Assembly: GCF_000003815.2 (NCBI RefSeq)
Contig: NC_049989.1
Span: forward strand, 9,993,410-10,033,046
From: Branchiostoma floridae
Lineage: Eukaryota; Chordata; Leptocardii; Amphioxiformes; Branchiostomatidae
Direction: 5' to 3'
DNA: 39,637 nucleotides
Shown: positions 1 to 10,201 of the stretch, one piece after another
How positions within the stretch are numbered: the stretch's first letter is position 1
Layout: every line of letters starts with the position of its first letter
Position numbers and translations under genes: made by a program
The notes under the pieces: model-generated
Told to the model about the DNA's origin: nothing
What the model saw: only the letters and a program-made list of their open reading frames with translations
The model's database searches: none

Positions 1-484
1 CTGCACCAGCATAATTGCAATCAAGGTTGTACTGCATGGATGCAATTATGTAACTGAATATTTACCTTCCATTTACTGTACTGCCTGGGTACAACAAATA
101 AAGTCAAAGACTCCAGTATTAGCATACATCATTACATGTACATGTTGCATGCCTTAAAATGCTGAGGGTTTTTTTTCCTTCACTCTCCTTGACCAAACAA
201 AACAAAACCATAACAAAGGACATCCATCTACAAATAGTTTCTAATTTCCTTCTTTTTGGACAACTAGAAATACTACCGGTAGTAGGATTTTCTAAACTGC
301 CTTGATACATGTAATTCAAGCCAGTGGCACATGTGGCTGGGGCAGCCCCAGGCAGCGGGGCAGACCTTAATAAGGTGTGACCACCCCCTGCTGACCCCCT
401 GTCCAGGGAAGAAGTTGACATGTAACCCAGGCAGGGACATGCAGTCCTGCTAGCCTGCATGATAAATGATGATTAATTGTGGGA

Positions 485-590
485 GGACTGGTGCGGCACC
501 AATACAAAGGTCCACAGGGAAGTCAAGTGGTGCCGCACAGGTACCCAAAGTGCCAAGCTAATGCCCGGAACGTGCCGCACCAGTGTGGCA
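485..590. repeat. Small inverted repeat built on GGTGCGGCACC
   Basis: The plus strand reads ACTGGTGCGGCAC near 486-498 and its reverse complement GTGCCGCACCAGT near 571-583. A further copy, GTGGTGCCGCAC, lies between them at about 526-537. The arms are short and no target-site duplication is evident, so this is a hairpin-forming repeat of unknown origin and possibly a MITE remnant. Confidence 0.4.
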
Positions 591-2258
591 CAGATATGGA
601 GTTTGAGAAGGGAAAATGCTCATTTTGGTACCAACATTTGGTGAATGTCCTTCTCTTCCTAGTTATACAGGACTGGTTTTCCATTTGCCAATGCATCAAA
701 ACTTGATAAAAGTTAAAAAATCTTTGGTTTGAAAAGTTAACCAGCCTTGTATGTTAACTTTGTGACTTCTGCGGTAGCATGTAGTTCTAAGATGTTTGTT
801 TCATGTTGATTTGGCCCACCTTTATTTTTTTTCCAAAAGCCGAGAACCAAGAAATTAAACTAGTGCAGCCTCATGTACTTATTATTGCATTAAACCTTAA
901 CATGTGTATGGTCTATATTAGGAATAAAGACTTTGAATACTTGCAGAATCATACTGGCAATGTATAATAGTATCTGTTTCTAGCACATTTTGATGCTTAT
1001 TTTACAAAGCCAACTGTGGTTTGTATCATAGTCATTGGCAGTGTGAAGTTTGTTACAACCTTGTCATACTAAACATAGATTTGTATTCGCAGAGTGTCCG
1101 AGCCAAAGTTTGAGAGAAAAATCTGATGGTGCAAATTTCTTGTTGGTTCCATGAATGGAATATTTTGAATTTTAAGTATATGAATCCCTTATCATTTCAT
1201 TTTCTCACTGAAAATCACCATGATTGGAGAATTTCCCAGCCCCCACAGTTGACCATTATAGAGCTGTACTGTGTAAGAGGCAAAAGTGCTGTGTCCATTT
1301 AAACACTGAAGCATGTTTTATGATTTGTGACTGCACACATTTTTTTTAATTGGAACCCTCAATGAAATAGTTGTTTCTGCTTGTTATTGGCATAACTGTC
1401 AAATGGATTCAATCTTGTAAAACTTACGTGGCTCTGTTCACAGCTTGATGAAAATGTGATGAAATATTAATTTTGTTTGTCAAGTTGGATGCAATTGATT
1501 GACGTAGGAGAGAGCTCTGTATCATATCAACCCTGTCCTGGTCAGAGTAATGTAACAGCCCTACCCTAATTGTACAGACACAAGGTATTGTGTTATGCAT
1601 TCTCATTGGGGTTTGTTCACTGATGCATGTAAGGGGATTGTTGCAATCCAATGATTTTACATGCTAAAGTGATAGCATAGTCATGGGTCACAAGAAATGA
1701 TCATTATGACTTCATGAGCGATGAATTGTTTTGCCCCCCTCACATGTATTATTGGATGGTCCCCATGAGAAGCTGTACAGTATGTTGTGGTGTAGAACCA
1801 GGTTTAGCTCTTCAGATGCAGCTAATTATAATGACTCCAATCTTATTATACTCTGACCCAATGCCCATCAAGTAATGAAATACTGTATTCTCTGCATAGT
1901 TTTTGTTTTTTGGGAGAGGGACATTGCTAGTAAAATTTCTCGAAACCTGCAAGGTCCATATCAGCGACAAAATGTCTTATTATAATAGCACTGTGGCTTC
2001 TTACATGTCAATTCCTGGTGTACACTGTTTGATTAATTTTTGTATGAGGTTTGATGCAGAAATTGGGAGTTGGTGGTTGTGATTTTGTACATGATGACCA
2101 AGACAATTCTACCTGTAAATAAATAAGGTGCAGAACTGTTCATTTGTCTTACTTTCCTGTATGTGATTTTTAAAAACACTGTGTGCCTTTTGGTTAGGGT
2201 GGTTGACTCAGAACCTGGAGGTATTGAGTCCTCATCCCTGACAGGTCCCTCAAATCAA

Positions 2259-2375
2259 GTACTGTAAATGCATTTAAGTTCACAGGGATTTAAGTTCGCA
2301 ATAGCACCAAACACCGTAGTCTCTTACTACCATGGAAAATGTTCACGGTGGTTTTAAATTCATGGTGAAGTGGCC
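2259..2375. mobile_element. Truncated MITE with TACTGTAAATGCA end
   Basis: The segment begins AGTACTGTAAATGCA and continues with T/G-rich sequence containing TTTAAGTTC and 'cggtggttttaaa'. The same end and interior occur in the complete inverted-repeat copy at 19861-20074. Only one terminus is clear here, so this is read as a truncated copy of the same non-autonomous family. Confidence 0.5.
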
Positions 2376-3011
2376 ATACACAGGATAATTATTTGAGTTT
2401 GAGGGCGTACAATTACTGTTAGAAATTGGCATCTTTTTTGGACCATTACGGTACCAATAGTCAAGTAACCATGTGCAAAAAGAAATGGCCAGCAAAAGTA
2501 TGGGCAAAAAAAAGGATGGAGAAAGGCCCCAAGGAGCCTGCTATGGAGGCTACCCATTTACAACTTTTCTCAGAATATTAGGTCCAGCCTTGATCTTAAC
2601 CTCCGGCCCTAAACCAGTACCCACCCCTAACACACATGTAAGCACAGTGATACATCACATGGACTCAAAGCAAAGACTCACACAAAGACACATCTTCAAT
2701 TTTTTTTCAATACATTCTTCATCCCCCACCACAATAGATGACTGAAAACATATGACATTTACATAGATAAATGGCTTTAAACAAAATGATGTTTTCTTAC
2801 TCTTTGCACATATATTCACTACTTTATAAAGAATATATAACATAAACTGGTCCTCTGCATTTACATTCCTCTCACCATACCTGTGTTCTATCTGTGTAAT
2901 AGTTGAATTTTCCCTTGCACCAAGCAATTTTATTGAGCACACCTCAATATGATATAATTAGTGAAATTCTATTTATCTTCACTCATCTGAAAGTGAATGT
3001 TTGTGCTTTCC

Positions 3012-3030
3012 TTTATTGTGTGCTTTTATT
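3012..3030 (-). promoter_or_regulatory. Candidate poly(A) signals of GOSR1
   Basis: Two TTTATT motifs (AATAAA on the minus strand) lie at 3012-3017 and 3025-3030, about 360-380 bases past the GOSR1 stop codon. Position and doubling fit a 3' end; no transcript data support it. Confidence 0.4.
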
Positions 3031-3390
3031 GTTTCAACTGAAATTGAATTTATCAACATTTTCACCATGTAGCAAACTGAAACATTACATTAATATTATT
3101 ACATACAATCTAGGTCAAGAAAAATTTAACGCAATTAGGAAGGTGTAATGTATATCTTTACTACAGTCATTTTTTAACATTCAACTTTTTTGAATGGAAA
3201 TCTTTAGATTTTCATGTGATTTTGTTTATGCAGTGACCTCTGAGTCTATATACTATCAATGTCTTTCCATTGTATTACAACAGAAACTACTTCAGAAACG
3301 GTATACGAAATAAAGCATGGCAAAAATGAATGAATTTACATTATTTAGCTGGAGAGCAATATGACATGAAAGATCTCTATCTGATAGAGA

Positions 3391-6300
3391 TTAGCGGAAG
3401 GCATACAGCAGCAACAGTATCACACAGACACCTATCACAGTGCCCAGTATTATCGAGTCCCGTCTCTTCCTCAAGTTTATCTTCTGGAAGAGGTTATTAA
3501 TCACTGGGAAACGTTTCGCTAGCGTGTTCATTTTGGTCGTGATTCCTCCCAGCATGCCCTTCTGCCCCATAAGATTCTCCTTGGTTGCCATGGCGATGTT
3601 TATCGCCTCGTCAGCGACTCTGTCTGCGCTCCGCGTGTGCTCCTGCTCCTTGAGAAGCAAGTCCGTTCTTCGGTTCTGAACGGACGAACCCTTGTGGTAG
3701 TTGTCAATCTCGCGGCGTACGGATCCCAGCAGCTCCTCGCGGTCACGGTAGGCGGAAATATTCGTCTTGGTTTTGTTGAATTCGAGAGAGTAGTCCTGGA
3801 GGATGTCGCGATGTCTCTGGAGGGTGTGCATGAGGGAGGGGTTGTTGGTGTGGATGCCTCCATTCTGGGAGTACTCTGCCATCTTGTCATTCACCTCATT
3901 CAGCTGTAAGAAAAAACAGAGTGAAGATGATGATATTGATAGTCACAGCTTTGAACAACTATGCTGCGTTGCAAATTAAACCAGCAACCTACAGTATACA
4001 TGTACAAAGCGAATGCTCTACCAACTAGTCTATTGCTGTATCCTATAAAAGCTTGAAATGATTTGCAAGTCACAATACGAAAATCAACGTGTTAATACAT
4101 GTATAACTTCAATCCATCTACTTGTGCTCTTTTACAACCTGATTCAGATCCAATTCTGTGCTTGGTTACATATCCTGAACTGTACATAGTGTACTTGAAA
4201 TTTTATGTAGATACATGTATGATGAAAGATGGTTCCCTGTTACCTTCACTAGCAGTTGTTCTATCTCCAAAGCCATGGTCTCAAACATGTGCTCACTGTT
4301 AGTACTCCCCAGCAATGGTGATGACTCTGCCCTGTACAAAATAAATTTTAAATAGTTGCCAGTACCCTACATTACCATCTTGAAGTAGCATACATTACCA
4401 TATTGATTTAATTGCTGAAATAAGAACATAGCAATAACCTCTGGTTTAAGTTCTATAACAACATTTGTCATAGCTTTTGACCAAGAGTGTATCTATACTA
4501 GCCTTGCTAACATATACAATCTCTTGCTGTCCAGTGCTAACTGTAGGGTTGGCCGCTAGAAGCATAATGTTAGTCAGGCTACATGTCAAGCTGAAGAGGG
4601 TAATATTTGTAAGAATATATGGCATGTAATTAAGTTAGCGTTAAAGGTAGAGACAAACTTTGAGACTTGTAGCCTTCTTTGCAGACTTTGAGCAGGGCTG
4701 GCTTTTATCCTATTGTAGGGATGGGAGGTGTCAGGCTGGTTTGCAATTTTCAACATTGGCTAGGTTCTCTCATGCTGGGCAAGGGAATTTGCCAAGGAAA
4801 GCAGTTTGCCATGGATGGGAGTTTGCTATGGAAGATAATTCTGCCCCGTCTTGAGGCACTGAAAATCGTAAACCAACCTTCCCCAAATAAAAGCCATCCC
4901 CGCTCAAAGTCTGCAAAGGAAGCTATCAAACCTGTGACCCTTCACTTGTCCTTTACCTTCTTGAGTCTTGTACATGTCCCTGGCTGGAGTAGCTGGTGCC
5001 CAGTTTACTGAAGGAGACCAGCTTCAGGTCAATCTCATTCTCCAACTGACGGGCCTGCTTACGCAGGTCTACATGGGGGAAATACAAACATCAGAAGCTG
5101 GACTTAAAGTACTGCATACATGTACAGTTATGTATACTAGTGCAGAGTGTGGAGAACAATGATGATCTGCCTCTGCAAACACGGACATGCGGCAGAAGAT
5201 GATGATGATAACTACCTTCATCTGGCAAAATCTACCTAAAACGTAAACCACTTCTGTTCCTTGCCTCTTGCTGAAAGTTTCTGTCCAGCAAAAAGCAGTG
5301 TTTTTTATAATGTTCCAAGTATACATGTAGTCCATCATCTTAAATCTTGCAATACATGCAAGCTGTAGTCAAGGGTGCTATAAAAAAATGGGGAAAACGC
5401 ATTTTTGGGCTTGGGTCATCCTTGCATACAAACTATTGATTGATTGATTGATTGATTGATTGTTATCCTTGCTCAGTTGCCTGTGAATCTGTAACATATG
5501 CTTCTGGGATGGCAACCATCTCATTTTCAGTCACTACTCGGCATTATACCCCCTCTAAAATTTATAGTGGCTCGTGGCTAGAAATTACTATACTGTTCTA
5601 TCAAATTTGTCTGTATCATGACACACACATATTTAGCCATTTATATGGAGTATTTTCTTTTCTCTACATGCAGCAAAATGTGTTAAGTTTCAGTAACCAA
5701 AACGAAGGAATGAAATTGGCAAGGCCTTATTTGAAATATGGATCCAAGATCCCATATGTCATAGAAATATCGTTTCGTGCATGGAATATCAAGAAATCTG
5801 TTTTGAAAACAACATATATCCTACATATATGACCTACATAAGATGTTGAAAAGGGGGAAAGAAAAACAAGACAACAATGCCATCCTGGAGAATATCCTAA
5901 ACAGACTTGACAAAATTGAAGAGAAAATAAGTACAACAAAAGAGACAAAGCCACGGGAAGAAACCGGTACCGGGCAGGTGGAGGAAATTGTGAAAAAGAC
6001 CATAGCTGAACACAAAACAGAGGAAAGGGATAGAGAAAATAGAGAGATGAATATAATCATCCACAGAGTACCTGAGCCAACTCAAACAAATGCAGAAGAA
6101 AGAGGGATACATGATACAAGGTTTGCTGAGCGGCTGTTCGCTGAACCACTAGAACTGGGTAAGATTGACATTAGAAACACAGTTCGGCTGGGGAAGAAGA
6201 ATGAATCAACACCGAGACCCCTAAAAGTGGTACTACAGAACAAAGATGACAAGAAGAGAATCATGATCAGACTCAAGAAGCTAAAGCATGCAGATGAAAT

Positions 6301-9300
6301 GTTTAGAGGCATCAGCGTATGTGATGACCTTAACAAGGAAGAAAGAGAATTGTTGAAACAAAAAGTACAAGAGGCTAAAGATCTGGAAAAAAACCAAGAA
6401 ACGGAGGGCTACTGGAAGTACCGAGTAAGGGGCCCTCCGTGGAACCTCCAAATAAGGAGGATAAAGGCTTAGAATCAGAAAACATCAACCAAGGAACAAA
6501 CTGCAGAAAAAAGTCAGACATTAAAGTCTTATACACCAACATTGACTGCCTAACTAACAAGAAAGCAGAATACCTTGCGGTGATAGATAATGAGGCACCT
6601 GATGTTATAGTTACAACAGAAACAAACCCGAAAAACTCAAGATTCAAAATGTCACCAGCAGATCTACAAATAGCAGGTTATACGGTGCACACAAATGCAA
6701 TGAAGGATGGAGTATGTGGTGTTGCAGTACATGTCAGAAGTAACCTAGTTGCTGGGGAACCGGACATGCCTGAGGAAGTTAGAGCTATGGAGGCAGTTAT
6801 GGTAGAGGTAAAGCTCCATCAGAATGATAAATTACTAATCATGGCAATATACAGAAGCCCTAACTCAACTGTGGNNNNNNNNNNNNNNNNNNNNNNNNNN
6901 NNNNNNNNNNNNNNNNNNNNNNNNNNNNNNNNNNNNNNNNNNNNNNNNNNNNNNNNNNNNNNNNNNNNNNNNNNNNNNNNNNNNNNNNNNNNNNNNNNNN
7001 NNNNNNNNNNNNNNNNNNNNNNNNNNNNNNNNNNNNNNNNNNNNNNNNNNNNNNNNNNNNNNNNNNNNNTTCCTACAAGGCATAGGCCGAGTCAAGAAAG
7101 CAACATACTTGATCTGATATCACCAATGAAGGACACATGGTTGATGACATAAAGACAAGTCCACCTATTGGGAAGAGTGATCATGTTGTACTGTCTTTCG
7201 TGTATAAGTGCTATGCTGAGAGGTCTCAGACTAGACCAGAGTACTTCAAGTACAATAAGGGGGACTATCAACAGATGGCGCAAGAACTTGATACGGACTG
7301 GGAGGAACTCCTATTAGGCAAATCAGTAGAAGAAAGTTGGCTACTTTTTGCTGACAGGGTAAAAGGCGCCACAGAGAAATGCATACCAAAAGCGACTTTA
7401 AAAATGAAAGAAGGTCTACCATGGAGAAACAGGGACCTCATAAGTAAGCTGAACAAAAAACAAAAAGCTTGGAAGAAATATCAAGAATCAAAAAAAGACA
7501 AAGATTACAAAAGCTATACAAAGGCAAGGAACCAAGCTCGCTGGGCAGCCAGAAAAGCCGCAAAAAACTACGAGAAAGAAATGGCATACAACATTAAGGG
7601 CAACCCAAAACTGTTTTGGAAATATGTAAATAGTAAATCCAAGACAAGAGAGAGCATCCCAGAACTAAATGATGGAAATGAAATTGCAAAAACGGACAGA
7701 GAAAAAGCAGATACTTTAAATAAATTCTTTGTGAGCACGTTCACTGAGGAAAGAACTGGCACCATACCACAAGCAAAAAAACAAAATGTGAATGCACTGC
7801 TGTCTATGGTTGAACTGTCAGTGGAGGACATTGGCAAGAGACTGAAAGAGGTAAACCAGAATAAAACCATGGGTCCAGACGGGATTCATCCGAGAATTCT
7901 GAAGGAACTGGCAGAAATCCTGGCAAAGCCACTGTACATTATTTTTAATAAGTCACTAGAAGAGGGGAGGTTACCGAATGACTGGAAAGTCGGGCATATC
8001 ACGCCAATATTCAAGAAAGGGAGTAAAAAACTACCGAGTAATTATAGACCAGTGAGCTTAACATCAGTAACAGGAAAGATACTGGAAAGTATCATCAGAG
8101 ACGAGATCGTAGATCATATGCGAGCTCACAGTCTGTTTACAGAGAACCAACACGGCTTCCTACCGGGAAGATCCACGACGACACAAATACTAGAATGTCT
8201 TGATGACTGGACGACTTGGATTGAGCAAGGCTGGCCAGTGGACGTAATATATCTCGATTTCCAAAAAGCTTTTGACTCGGTACCAATTGAGAGACTACTG
8301 AGAAAGGTCGAAAGCTACGGGATATGTGGTAACTTGCTCCAATGGGTGAGGTCTTTCCTGACGGAACGCAAGCAGCGAGTTTGCGTGAACGGAGCACGCT
8401 CAAGTTGGGCAAATGTCACTAGCGGAGTACCGCAGGGTAGCGTTCTCGGTCCGGTTCTATTTACAATTTTCATCAACGACATGCCAGAAGTAGTACAGAG
8501 CAAATCAAAACTTTTTGCAGACGACACGAAAGTCTATCGAAGTGTATGTAACATAAAGGACTGTGAATACCTACAGAAAGACCTTAACAGCTTGCAAGAA
8601 TGGGCAAACAAGTGGCAATTAAGGTTCCACCCCAGCAAATGTATTGTTCTGAGGGTGGGCTCTAAGCACCCAGAGTTTACATACCACATGATTGACCAGT
8701 CTGCGGCGAAGGTGAACCTGACCTTCAACAAAGAGGAAAAAGATCTGGGAATTACTATAGATCAAGACTTGATGTTTGAAAATCACATCTTATCCATTGC
8801 ATCAAAGGCCAATCAAATGGCGGGTATCATGTGGCGAACATTCCACCATGTGGATAAGGAAATCTTCACTCTGTTATATAAGTCACTAATAAGACCCCAC
8901 ATTGAGTATGGTGGCCCGATATGGTCCCCGAGTACGTGGAGATTGACTGACCTCTTAGAAAATGTGCAAAGGAGAGCGACGAAAAGGGTTCCCGGTCTGA
9001 AGGACCTATCATATGAAGAAAGACTCCGAGCCTTGAAATTGCCAACACTACTGTATCGACGGCTGAGGGGAGACCTCATCAATACGTACAAATATGTGCA
9101 TGGACTGTATGACACAAAGCCTTGCTTAACAGAAAAAATAAGGGACAGCAGAACTAGGGGTCACAGTCTACGCCTAACAAGATGTGCATCAAACAACAGC
9201 AGAAGACAGGCTTTCTTCAGTAGTAGAGTGGTACCTTGGTGGAATGGGTTGACAGAGGAGGTGGTAACAGCACCGTCAGTAAACAGTTTTAAGATAAGAC

Positions 9301-9728
9301 TTGACAGACTGATGGAGAACCACCCAGTAGTGTACAACTACAGGGCCTTGGATAATCCCCATAAACCAAACATCACAGTCAGCTGATTGCAGAGAGGAAG
9401 AAACAGTTGATCAGGAGCGGTTCCATGGAGTGCGAACTCCTACCCAACCGAAGGACCTCTACTCTACTCTACTCTATATGTTCCTGCTCTTGGTTAAAAC
9501 ATAAAATAATTTTCATGTAGAAAACAGATTCGTCATCGGCCTACAACTGCGTTTTTCTAAACATGCGACAACAGACGGGACATTTCCATGCGGGGTTATG
9601 GTTAGAACTGTTCTAAGGGACACAACGGCACGACTTACCCTCGAAACTCATGGTTAACCTGACGTGCTTACGTGGAACTTGGTTCAAATTGCGCACCCAC
9701 CTTCCCAAACATTGCCAGGACCCGCCAT
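3391..9728 (-). CDS. GOSR1: Golgi SNAP receptor complex member 1 (GS28 / GOS-28)
   Basis: GOSR1 is a Qb-type SNARE acting in ER-Golgi and intra-Golgi vesicle fusion, anchored by a C-terminal membrane segment. Exons on the minus strand: 9701-9728 (start MAGPGNVWE), 4957-5068, 4244-4331 and 3391-3903 (includes stop). All introns have GT/AG ends, phases agree (1, 2, 0), and the product is 246 residues, against about 250 in vertebrates. Visible family features are DLRKQARQLENEIDLKLVSF near residue 10, the MFETMALEIEQLL helix, MHTLQRHRDILQDYS, the SNARE helix, and the basic-plus-membrane end INLRKRRDS followed by about 20 hydrophobic residues. Intron 1 (4.6 kb) contains an antisense CR1 LINE; intron 2 contains a MITE. 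It is divergent with TXNDC17. Identification is by remembered conserved blocks and is secure. Confidence 0.95.
3965..4045 (-). mobile_element. tRNA-derived SINE remnant
   Basis: On the minus strand the segment reads GACTAGTTGGTAGAGCATTC, a good match to a tRNA/SINE A-box region. A weak B-box-like GCTGGTTTAATTTG follows about 35 bases later. It sits in GOSR1 intron 3. It cannot fold as a functional tRNA, so I call it a SINE relic. Confidence 0.4.
4670..4924. mobile_element. MITE with about 38-bp terminal inverted repeats
   Basis: The left end (4670-4707, containing GCAGACTTTGAGC) is the near-exact reverse complement of the right end (4887-4924, containing GCTCAAAGTCTGC), with about four mismatches. 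The interior shares blocks such as GCTAGGTTCTCT and AATTTGCC with the foldback element at 23816-24123, so both belong to one family. It lies in GOSR1 intron 2 between the exons ending at 4331 and 4957. It has no coding capacity and is non-autonomous. Confidence 0.75.
5069..5842. other. GOSR1 intron 1 sequence left of the LINE
   Basis: AT-rich intronic sequence with no coding signal. It includes a (TGAT)n tetranucleotide run at about 5433-5463 and a short (GATGAT) run near 5200. The true 5' end of the CR1 element may lie in its right half, but no target-site duplication could be fixed. Confidence 0.5.
5433..5463. repeat. (TGAT)n microsatellite
   Basis: About seven perfect tandem TGAT units, directly readable in the sequence, within GOSR1 intron 1. 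Confidence 0.9.
5843..6472 (+). CDS. LINE ORF1 protein (coiled coil plus RNA-binding-like domain)
   Basis: A 209-residue, highly charged protein. Residues 1-75 are rich in K/E with heptad-like spacing (ENILNRLDKIEEKI), fitting a coiled coil. Residues 75-190 (NIIIHRVPEP, then a basic VRLGKKNESTPRPLKVVLQN stretch) resemble the RRM-like region of LINE ORF1 proteins, which coat element RNA as a chaperone. The stop at 6470-6472 lies inside the ORF2 start region (ATG at 6439), a 34-base overlap that suggests translational coupling or reinitiation. The function is inferred from position and composition, not from a motif I can match with certainty. Confidence 0.65.
   Translation: MLKRGKEKQDNNAILENILNRLDKIEEKISTTKETKPREETGTGQVEEIVKKTIAEHKTEERDRENREMNIIIHRVPEPTQTNAEERGIHDTRFAERLFAEPLELGKIDIRNTVRLGKKNESTPRPLKVVLQNKDDKKRIMIRLKKLKHADEMFRGISVCDDLNKEERELLKQKVQEAKDLEKNQETEGYWKYRVRGPPWNLQIRRIKA
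6439..9386 (+). pseudogene. LINE ORF2: endonuclease/reverse transcriptase, frameshifted and gapped
   Basis: ORF2 supplies the nicking endonuclease and the reverse transcriptase for target-primed reverse transcription. The 6439-6874 part carries the endonuclease start (VLYTNIDCLTNK, then the TTETNP catalytic-type block). After the 195-N gap the frame reads RPSQESNILDLI and then shifts near 7115-7125, where one base appears to be missing. The next 2.2 kb (7137-9386) is open and carries GKSDHVVLSF, the RT motifs GPDGIHPRIL, YLDFQKAFDSV, GVPQGSVLGP and FADD (near residue 460 of that frame), and a C-terminal domain. The frameshift breaks an otherwise well-kept frame; it could be a genuine mutation or a sequencing error next to the gap. 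Confidence 0.85.
9457..9476 (+). repeat. (CTACT)n 3' tail of the LINE
   Basis: Four CTCTA/CTACT units immediately follow the LINE 3' untranslated region. CR1-like elements typically end in a short tandem repeat of this kind rather than poly(A). Confidence 0.7.
9487..9700. other. GOSR1 intron 1, promoter-proximal end
   Basis: Intron sequence between the LINE tail and the GOSR1 exon 1 donor (gtgggt at 9700-9695, minus strand). No gene is seen. Confidence 0.5.
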
Positions 9729-10201
9729 TTTGTTTTCCCCTGACGTCACTTCTCCGGAGTCGTCCACTATACTCAAGGTATATTAGGAAGAGAAGAAAAA
9801 AGTTATAAAGGAAAGATTACAACTATTATCATATGTATAAATTAATTAAACATTTCTCCAATTAGAATATCTTTACAAAAATAAACTGGGTATGAAAAGT
9901 TGTCCATGTCAATTAAGTTTTATTTCCCAATATTTAATCACCCTGGTTCATGTGTATTGATATAAATCCTAAAATTTTGACAGAAAGATGAAAATAATAT
10001 CTATGGCAAAATCGGTGTTCATCATTAACAAAAGTCTGTATGATTACTAAAATATCTGTTACATTTTTATTTAGTGGTATTAAATGTATAAATAATTTTT
10101 ACACCCCTCGTGTAGAAAGTCGAACAATCCAGTTCCGGGTTGAATGTCAGGCTCACGTGTTGAAGAGTGGCAGACCGGACTTGCAAGGCTCGACAAAAAT
10201 C
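9729..10201. promoter_or_regulatory. Bidirectional promoter between GOSR1 and TXNDC17
   Basis: The two start codons are 473 bases apart and divergent. A perfect palindromic cAMP-response-element core TGACGTCA lies at 9741-9748, 13 bases upstream of the GOSR1 start. The GOSR1 start itself sits in CAAAATGGCGG, which resembles a YY1 site. An E-box CACGTG lies near 10155. The middle of the interval is AT-rich. A shared promoter is inferred from geometry and motifs only. Confidence 0.6.

Larger units (their letters stand above)
1..3390. other. Non-coding stretch left of GOSR1
   Basis: No convincing coding exon is visible in 3.4 kb; the open frames are short and unlike any family I know. AATAAA motifs on the plus strand at 97-102, 923-928 and 2118-2123 would fit the 3' untranslated region of a plus-strand gene starting left of the window, but that is inference. 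The right end, roughly 3000-3390, is probably the 3' untranslated region of GOSR1 (minus). The stretch also holds a small inverted repeat (about 485-590), a possible tRNA-derived SINE remnant near 2200-2250 and a truncated MITE (2259-2375). Confidence 0.5.
5843..9476 (+). mobile_element. CR1-type non-LTR retrotransposon (LINE), antisense in GOSR1 intron 1
   Basis: The element has an intact ORF1 (5843-6472), an overlapping endonuclease/reverse transcriptase ORF2 (6439-9386, damaged), a short 3' untranslated region and a terminal (CTACT)n tail at 9457-9476. The order ORF1, APE-type endonuclease, reverse transcriptase and a microsatellite-like tail instead of poly(A) is the CR1/L2 pattern. A 195-base assembly gap (6875-7069) removes most of the endonuclease. 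The 5' boundary is set at the ORF1 start and may lie further left. Near-intact reading frames suggest a fairly recent insertion. Confidence 0.85.

Noticed and set aside
119-706. Short open frames on both strands at the left edge
   Set aside because: No conserved features, low-complexity composition, and no splice context.
3965-4045. Functional tRNA gene
   Set aside because: Only the A-box-like part is good; the B box is poor and no cloverleaf with acceptor stem can be drawn.
5433-5463. CRISPR-like or other regulated repeat
   Set aside because: A simple TGAT microsatellite without spacers.
10040-10201. Upstream in-frame ATG extending TXNDC17 by about 54 residues
   Set aside because: The extension is AT-rich and unlike the family, and starting at 10202 gives exactly the usual 123 residues.
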